DNA from: Gammaproteobacteria bacterium
GTDB lineage: Bacteria; Pseudomonadota; Gammaproteobacteria; Arenicellales; JAHEKD01
Assembly (NCBI GenBank): GCA_024638545.1
Contig: JAHEKD010000047.1
Span: 1 to 9,781 of the forward strand
Direction: 5' to 3'
Length of the DNA: 9,781 nt
Of the stretch, positions 5,640 to 9,781 are shown piece after piece (positions within the stretch are counted from its first letter, which is position 1; each line of letters opens with the position of its first letter). A program made the position numbers and the translations under genes. The notes under the pieces were generated by a model, which was given only the letters and a program-made list of their open reading frames with translations, ran no database searches and was not told where the DNA came from.

Positions 5640-8600
5640 GACCCCTAAAACTAAACCTGCAGGCATTCGGTCCATTTGCAGGGACAGAGGTCATAGATTT
5701 TTCCGAATTGGGCACAAACCCGCTATTTCTTATTAATGGCCCAACAGGGGCTGGAAAAAGCTCAATACTGGATGCCATTTGTTTTGCGCTCTATGGGCAA
5801 ACCACCGGGGCTGAGCGTGAACCCTCACAAATGAGATGTGATAATGCTGATGCTGATGTGCTCACCGAAGTTTGCCTTGATTTTAGTTTAGGAAACAAGC
5901 GCTATCGCATTCGCAGGGTACCTGTTCAGGAACGACCTAAAAGTCGTGGAGAAGGAACTACCACTCAACAGGCTGAAGCGCAGCTTTGGCACCTCGATGG
6001 GTCACCTGAAGGCGTTTTAATTGTCTCCCAGAAAGTCAATGAGGCGACAAACGAAATTAAAGCCCTGATCGGTCTGGACGTGGAGCAGTTTCGCCAGGTC
6101 ATGGTGTTGCCCCAGGGTAAATTTCGTGAATTGCTCATGGCAGATTCAAAGCAGCGCGAGCAGATATTCAGCCAGTTGTTTCAAACTCAAATTTATAAGC
6201 GTATAGAAGATGAGCTGAAAAGCAACGCAGCAGGGATTAGAAAATCCGTCGATCAGCACAATAACCAGATCAAGGGCATATTGCACAGCGCAGAACTGGA
6301 TAGCGAAGAACAGATAGAAAATGAACTAAAGCAGTTAAAACCTGAACTGGCCAAGGCGCTGACAAATAAAAATCATGCACAAGCACAGCAGCTTGAAGCG
6401 ATTAAAGCGAAAGAACAGGCTCGCGACCTGATCAGCAGGTTTGACAGATTGCGCCGCACAGAAAATGCTTTCATTAGCAAATCTGCAAATGAGCCTGAAA
6501 TCAAACAAAAACAGCAAAAACTTAATAACGCAGTAAACGCACAAAAGATACGCCATCTTTACGATACGCAGCAATCACGTGCACAGGCCCTTGACAAGCT
6601 TAAACACCGTATTGCCCAAAGTGATAAAGACCTTAAGTCAGCCACACAACAATACAATGACGCACAAGACAATCTTTCCCAGGCTAAACAGGCATACGCT
6701 GAGGTTGATGATCTCAAGCGACAGCGAATTGAGCTGCAGCAATATGAAGGCCATATCAGCAAACTCGAAAACGCCAGGTTAAACCTGGTTGAGTGCCAAA
6801 AAGCGCTGCGGACCAGCCAGGAGGCATTGGAATCCAAGAAATCAAAACAACAGGAACTTCAAAAAACCCTGGGCAGACATGAAACCGCACTGGAAAAAAC
6901 AGGACGTGATCTTGAGTCGCTGGCACCCAGGCAATTTGAACTTGAAAAGCAACGTTCTAGGCTGGACCAGCGTAAAGCTTTGGAAAACCTGCGAATCGAA
7001 TACAACCAGCTACAACAACGCGAAACCCGGCTTCATTCAAATCTTGAATTCAAAACCACGGCGTTTGAGATAACAGAAAAAGCAGTTAGGCAGGCCGAGC
7101 TGTCCTGGTATTCCTCCCAGGCAGCATTGCTCGCACAGGAACTCGATGAGAATGAGCCGTGTCCTGTATGCGGAAGTAAAGACCATCCCGCACCAGCCAG
7201 CTTGACTGGCAGTTCCAGCATTTTCACTAAAGATGATGTCGAAAAGGCACGCGCTGTAATGGAAACAGCGCGTGGTCTGATGCAAAAAGCCGGGGATGAT
7301 TTGAACCAGGTATCAAACACGTCTTCAGCCAAAGGCAATGAAATCGAAAAACTGGAACAGACATTGGAGGAACTCGCCGAACAACCACTGGATGATTTAT
7401 CAAAATCTGTTGATCACATGCAGGCAGAAATCAACCGCTTGTTGGAACAGCAATCAAACCTCAATAATATAAATGAGCATGTAGCTGAATGTAAGCGCCA
7501 ACTCAGTGAACTGGACGGTGAACTGTCAGTTTTGCAAGCCAGGACAAACAGTGATAATGAACACGTTATCAGGGCCAGTTCTCATGTGGAGCATTTTAAG
7601 CAGCAGGTTCCAAAAATATATCGACAGCCTCACGCTTTAAGCGATGCATTGAACCTGCTGAACACACGAATAGAAGAGATAACGAATTCGCTTAAAAATG
7701 CAGAGTCACAACACGATCAAAAGCGTGCACAACAAAATAAAATGACTACGCAGATTGAAGGACTTAATGCCCAACACACAGAGCTTGCAGAGCAATGCAT
7801 GCAGGCTGAACAAAACTGGAACAGTGCGCTGAAGCAAAGTGCGTTTGAGAATTTCGAAGTTTTTGAGCAGGCACTGTTGTCTGAAGAAAAACAGCTTGAC
7901 CTTAAAACTGAGATCGAAACCTATCATGCACAATTAGCTGAACTAAAAGGCGCACTGGAACAGCAAAAAACTGAACTTGCCAATCAGTCAGTGCCGGATA
8001 TGGAAGTCATAGATCAGCAATTGACTGAGAAAAAGAACTTGTTTCAGCAGGCAGAAAACCGGTGGAGAAAACTGGATCAACGCAACAATCAGTTAAAAAC
8101 GATAAAATCAAAGCTGGCCAGTGCGCAGATAAAAAGTGCACAATTGCAGGCAGACTATGCCGTGTATGGAACGCTCAGCGATGTGGCCAATGGCCAGACG
8201 GGTAATAAAATCAGTCTGCAGCGTTTTGTTTTGAGTGTGTTACTCGATGATGTGCTTATCCAGGCCTCGCAGCGGCTCAATCGAATGAGCAACGGTCGTT
8301 ATCGGCTGGTACGCAAGGAAGATAGAACAAAAGGCAACAAGGCATCCGGTCTGGACCTTGAGGTTGATGACAGTTACACCGGTAAATCCCGTTCAGTTGC
8401 AACACTGTCAGGCGGTGAGTCCTTTCTGGCGGCCTTGTCCCTGGCACTGGGCCTGTCAGATGTGGTGCAGTCCTACGCCGGTGGCATTAAACTGGACACG
8501 CTTTTTATAGACGAAGGTTTTGGCAGTCTTGATACCGAATCGCTTGATTTGGCTATCCGAACATTGATTGACCTTCAGGCCAGTGGTCGAATGGTGGGAA

Positions 8601-8698
8601 TCATTTCCCATGTGAGTGAATTAAAAGAACAAATGAGTCTGCGTCTTGACCTGGTCAGCTCACGTGACGGAAGCCGGATCAAAACCATAACCGTTTAA
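5636..8698 (+). CDS. sbcC: Exonuclease subunit SbcC (Rad50-like ATPase)
   Basis: A 1020-residue SMC/Rad50-type ATPase, close to the roughly 1050 residues usual for SbcC. The N-terminal ABC half has Walker A GPTGAGKSS (35-43) and a Q-loop at Q160 (VLPQGKFRELL). Long Gln/Glu/Lys-rich coiled coils follow on both sides of a zinc hook, C509-P-V-C512, which joins two molecules. The C-terminal half has the signature LSGGESF (924-930), Walker B LFIDE (956-960, E960 catalytic), the D-loop GSLD and H992 (ISHV). Nothing is missing, so it should be active with SbcD in cleaving hairpins and DNA ends. The ATG overlaps the sbcD stop (ATGA), and AGGAAG (5623-5628) lies 7 bases upstream as a good Shine-Dalgarno. 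No terminator is seen after the stop. Confidence 0.96.
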   Translation: MRPLKLNLQAFGPFAGTEVIDFSELGTNPLFLINGPTGAGKSSILDAICFALYGQTTGAEREPSQMRCDNADADVLTEVCLDFSLGNKRYRIRRVPVQERPKSRGEGTTTQQAEAQLWHLDGSPEGVLIVSQKVNEATNEIKALIGLDVEQFRQVMVLPQGKFRELLMADSKQREQIFSQLFQTQIYKRIEDELKSNAAGIRKSVDQHNNQIKGILHSAELDSEEQIENELKQLKPELAKALTNKNHAQAQQLEAIKAKEQARDLISRFDRLRRTENAFISKSANEPEIKQKQQKLNNAVNAQKIRHLYDTQQSRAQALDKLKHRIAQSDKDLKSATQQYNDAQDNLSQAKQAYAEVDDLKRQRIELQQYEGHISKLENARLNLVECQKALRTSQEALESKKSKQQELQKTLGRHETALEKTGRDLESLAPRQFELEKQRSRLDQRKALENLRIEYNQLQQRETRLHSNLEFKTTAFEITEKAVRQAELSWYSSQAALLAQELDENEPCPVCGSKDHPAPASLTGSSSIFTKDDVEKARAVMETARGLMQKAGDDLNQVSNTSSAKGNEIEKLEQTLEELAEQPLDDLSKSVDHMQAEINRLLEQQSNLNNINEHVAECKRQLSELDGELSVLQARTNSDNEHVIRASSHVEHFKQQVPKIYRQPHALSDALNLLNTRIEEITNSLKNAESQHDQKRAQQNKMTTQIEGLNAQHTELAEQCMQAEQNWNSALKQSAFENFEVFEQALLSEEKQLDLKTEIETYHAQLAELKGALEQQKTELANQSVPDMEVIDQQLTEKKNLFQQAENRWRKLDQRNNQLKTIKSKLASAQIKSAQLQADYAVYGTLSDVANGQTGNKISLQRFVLSVLLDDVLIQASQRLNRMSNGRYRLVRKEDRTKGNKASGLDLEVDDSYTGKSRSVATLSGGESFLAALSLALGLSDVVQSYAGGIKLDTLFIDEGFGSLDTESLDLAIRTLIDLQASGRMVGIISHVSELKEQMSLRLDLVSSRDGSRIKTITV

Positions 8699-8964
8699 AA
8701 CAATGATCATCCGTATTATAATTCTTTCAGTAAAAAATGAATAATTAAGACAATATAATTTGAATAGATTGTAGACAGCTGCATGAATGCTCAAGAAACA
8801 TTGCGCCTGTTTCGTAGATTTGAACCACCGCATTCCATGCTCGCGCACACGTGTCGGCTGATGGGAAAGTTCGGCGCGATTATTGGTATATTGTAATGTG
8901 TCATGCATTGTATAAGGAAAAACGTCTCAATGTGCAACCCTATAACTTCGTAATTTATCCGTAA
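8699..8964. other. Spacer after sbcC: IS scar, no intact gene
   Basis: Apart from the IS6 remnant, nothing coding is recognisable. 8699-8755 is AT-rich with no intrinsic terminator for sbcC. 8909-8964 is the junction between two transposase remnants that point away from each other; stops occur in the relevant frames. Confidence 0.5.
8756..8908 (-). pseudogene. C-terminal remnant of an IS6-family transposase
   Basis: On the minus strand a short frame reads YTNNRAELSHQPTR, then VREHGMRWFKSTKQAQCFLS and IHAAVYNLFKL. This is the well-known end of IS6/IS26-like transposases (NNRAE-SHQPTR-RER-M-FKS--QAQ-FL--H). The N-terminal part with the first two catalytic aspartates is absent. The frame closes upstream at a stop (8927-8929), and after the NLFKL segment the reading runs into unrelated DNA toward sbcC. 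No terminal inverted repeat is recognisable. It cannot encode an active enzyme and marks a past IS insertion next to the sbcDC operon. Confidence 0.8.
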
Positions 8965-9309
8965 CTATCTTCCGAGGATCACCGGTGGCAAGCGAACTTG
9001 CGCGCGCTTAATATTAACGAAATCAAGACGGTCCCCTGTGTTCCAGTATCTCATCCTTTTGTCGAACGCTTAATAGGCACCATTTGCAAAGGATTTCTTG
9101 ATCATATTCTGTTCTGGAATACGCATGATCTGGAGGGAAATCTTGGTGAGTTCCAGCAATATTACAATGAGGAACGCGTTCACGCTTCACTTAACGGAGA
9201 TACACCTGCCGAAGTCGCTGGCGAATCCGTGACGTCGCACGCCAGGATTGATGATTTCCAATGGCAGTCACATTGTCGCGGGTTGGTACAGCTCCCGCTC
9301 GCGGCATAA
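8965..9309 (+). pseudogene. C-terminal remnant of a DDE (integrase-core) transposase
   Basis: The frame from 8965 reads LSSEDHRWQANLRALNINEIKTV, then SHPFVERLIGTICKGFLD, LFWNTHDLEGNLGEFQQYYN, and ends HCRGLVQLPLAA. This matches the end of the rve-domain transposases/integrases that share HRWQANLRAL, SHPFVERLIGT and a HCRGL-LPxAA C-terminus. The glutamate of VERLIG corresponds to the third catalytic DDE residue; the two aspartates and the N-terminal HTH are gone. A TAA at 8962-8964 closes the frame, so the 5' part was lost by deletion or decay. Any start codon such as TTG at 8998 is not biological evidence of a gene. It is an inactive relic. Confidence 0.82.
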
Positions 9310-9380
9310 TCGATAATTCGACACCTACAGGTAAATATATTGCAGAAAACGTTAAGAATCTGTCAAATTATCCGAGTTAA

Positions 9381-9421
9381 ATCATTGTAAATATTCCATG
9401 ATATAGTATATTTGCAATGAT
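9381..9421. promoter_or_regulatory. Inverted repeat spanning the ATPase start codon
   Basis: ATCATTGTAAATAT (9381-9394) pairs with ATATTTGCAATGAT (9408-9421) at 13 of 14 positions across a 13-base spacer. The right arm contains the ATG of the ATPase gene at 9417-9419 (and most of the second ATG). A candidate promoter, TTGTAA (9385-9390) and TATATT (9407-9412) with a 16-base spacer, lies inside the repeat, which would make the transcript leaderless. The site could be an operator that covers promoter and start, or, in a longer transcript, a hairpin that hides the start codon. Confidence 0.6.
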
Positions 9422-9781
9422 GTTAAAGCGATCACTTAGGATAAAAATACAAAAACAGCTTGGGAAATCGGCTGCAGTTGCAATTCTTGGTCCGAGGCAA
9501 GTGGGTAAAACAACGCTGGCTAAAGAGATTGCTTCGGATATCAGCAGTACCTATATCGACCTTGAAGATCCCAGAGATATACAAAAGTTAGATGATCCAG
9601 GTTATTACTTTGATCAATATGCTGATCGACTCATTATTATTGATGAAATTCAGAGAAGGCCGGACCTGTTTCCGATCTTAAGGGGTCAGATAGATCGAAA
9701 CCGGCGGGCGGGTCATAGGGTTGGGCAATTTATGCTGCTGGGTTCTGCTTTAAACGAGTTATTGAATCGATCTTCCGAATC
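9417..9781 (+). CDS. AAA+ ATPase, AAA_14/DUF4143 type (N-terminal part)
   Basis: An open frame runs from tandem ATG codons (9417, 9420) off the right edge, giving the first 121 residues. Walker A is GPRQVGKTT (25-33). A segment with the conserved YIDLEDPRD pattern (46-54) follows, then Walker B LIIIDEIQRRPDLF (72-85) and the sensor strand FMLLGSA. This is the usual layout of the AAA_14 domain of the large DUF4143-containing ATPase family, whose members are about 370-400 residues and whose role is largely unknown. Some belong to toxin-like or mobile modules. The C-terminal domain lies outside the window. No Shine-Dalgarno is seen. Either ATG could be used. The family assignment is firm, the function is not. 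Confidence 0.88.
   Translation, partial: MMLKRSLRIKIQKQLGKSAAVAILGPRQVGKTTLAKEIASDISSTYIDLEDPRDIQKLDDPGYYFDQYADRLIIIDEIQRRPDLFPILRGQIDRNRRAGHRVGQFMLLGSALNELLNRSSE

Noticed and set aside
8754..8759. Perfect TATAAT after sbcC as a promoter
   Set aside because: No -35 element at a suitable distance, and no gene starts downstream on the plus strand before the transposase relic.
8998..9309. A standalone 103-residue gene starting with TTG
   Set aside because: Family-like sequence continues upstream of the TTG, showing it is the tail of a truncated transposase.

Overview
The window is a mobile-element-rich accessory region of a proteobacterium, most likely a gammaproteobacterium. The SbcD/SbcC sequences, the CCA-encoded tRNA-Ile2 fragment and the HicAB, mobile-mystery and Fic families support this; the genus cannot be read from the sequence. 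Intergenic DNA is AT-rich. The integrase remnant stands out by its C-ending, GC-richer codons, which suggests a different origin from its neighbours.

Left end (1-2083): a 3' fragment of a tRNA-Ile2(CAT) gene (81-125) without its 5' half is a typical tyrosine-recombinase attachment scar. It is followed by a hicAB toxin-antitoxin pair (312-913) and a tyrosine integrase (957-2074). The integrase is split by a one-base frameshift and carries a foreign C-terminal tail. The element is probably no longer self-mobile, or part of a tandem array of islands using one tRNA.

Centre (2004-4378): two Fic-domain genes meet tail to tail, 2 bases apart. The plus-strand gene is a Fic protein with a wHTH end and a built-in SxxxEG inhibitory motif. 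It is preceded by three palindromes spaced exactly 31 bp apart. The minus-strand pair is mobile mystery protein A (XRE regulator) and B (Fic), with its own array of AT-rich operator-like repeats about 32-33 bp apart.

Right (4479-8698): a complete sbcD-sbcC operon encodes the Mre11/Rad50-type nuclease-ATPase. It is divergent from mmyAB and looks intact.

Right end (8699-9781): two decayed transposase C-termini on opposite strands (IS6-like, then a DDE integrase-core type), then the start of an AAA_14/DUF4143-type ATPase that runs off the window. A 13/14 inverted repeat spans the ATPase start codon.

Taken together this looks like an island end holding toxin-like and self-regulated modules (HicAB, Fic, MmyAB) next to a DNA-end-processing complex. 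The most noteworthy signals are the two phased operator arrays and the start-codon-spanning inverted repeat. No single new multi-gene system is proven; a functional link between the Fic modules and SbcDC is only an inference from position.
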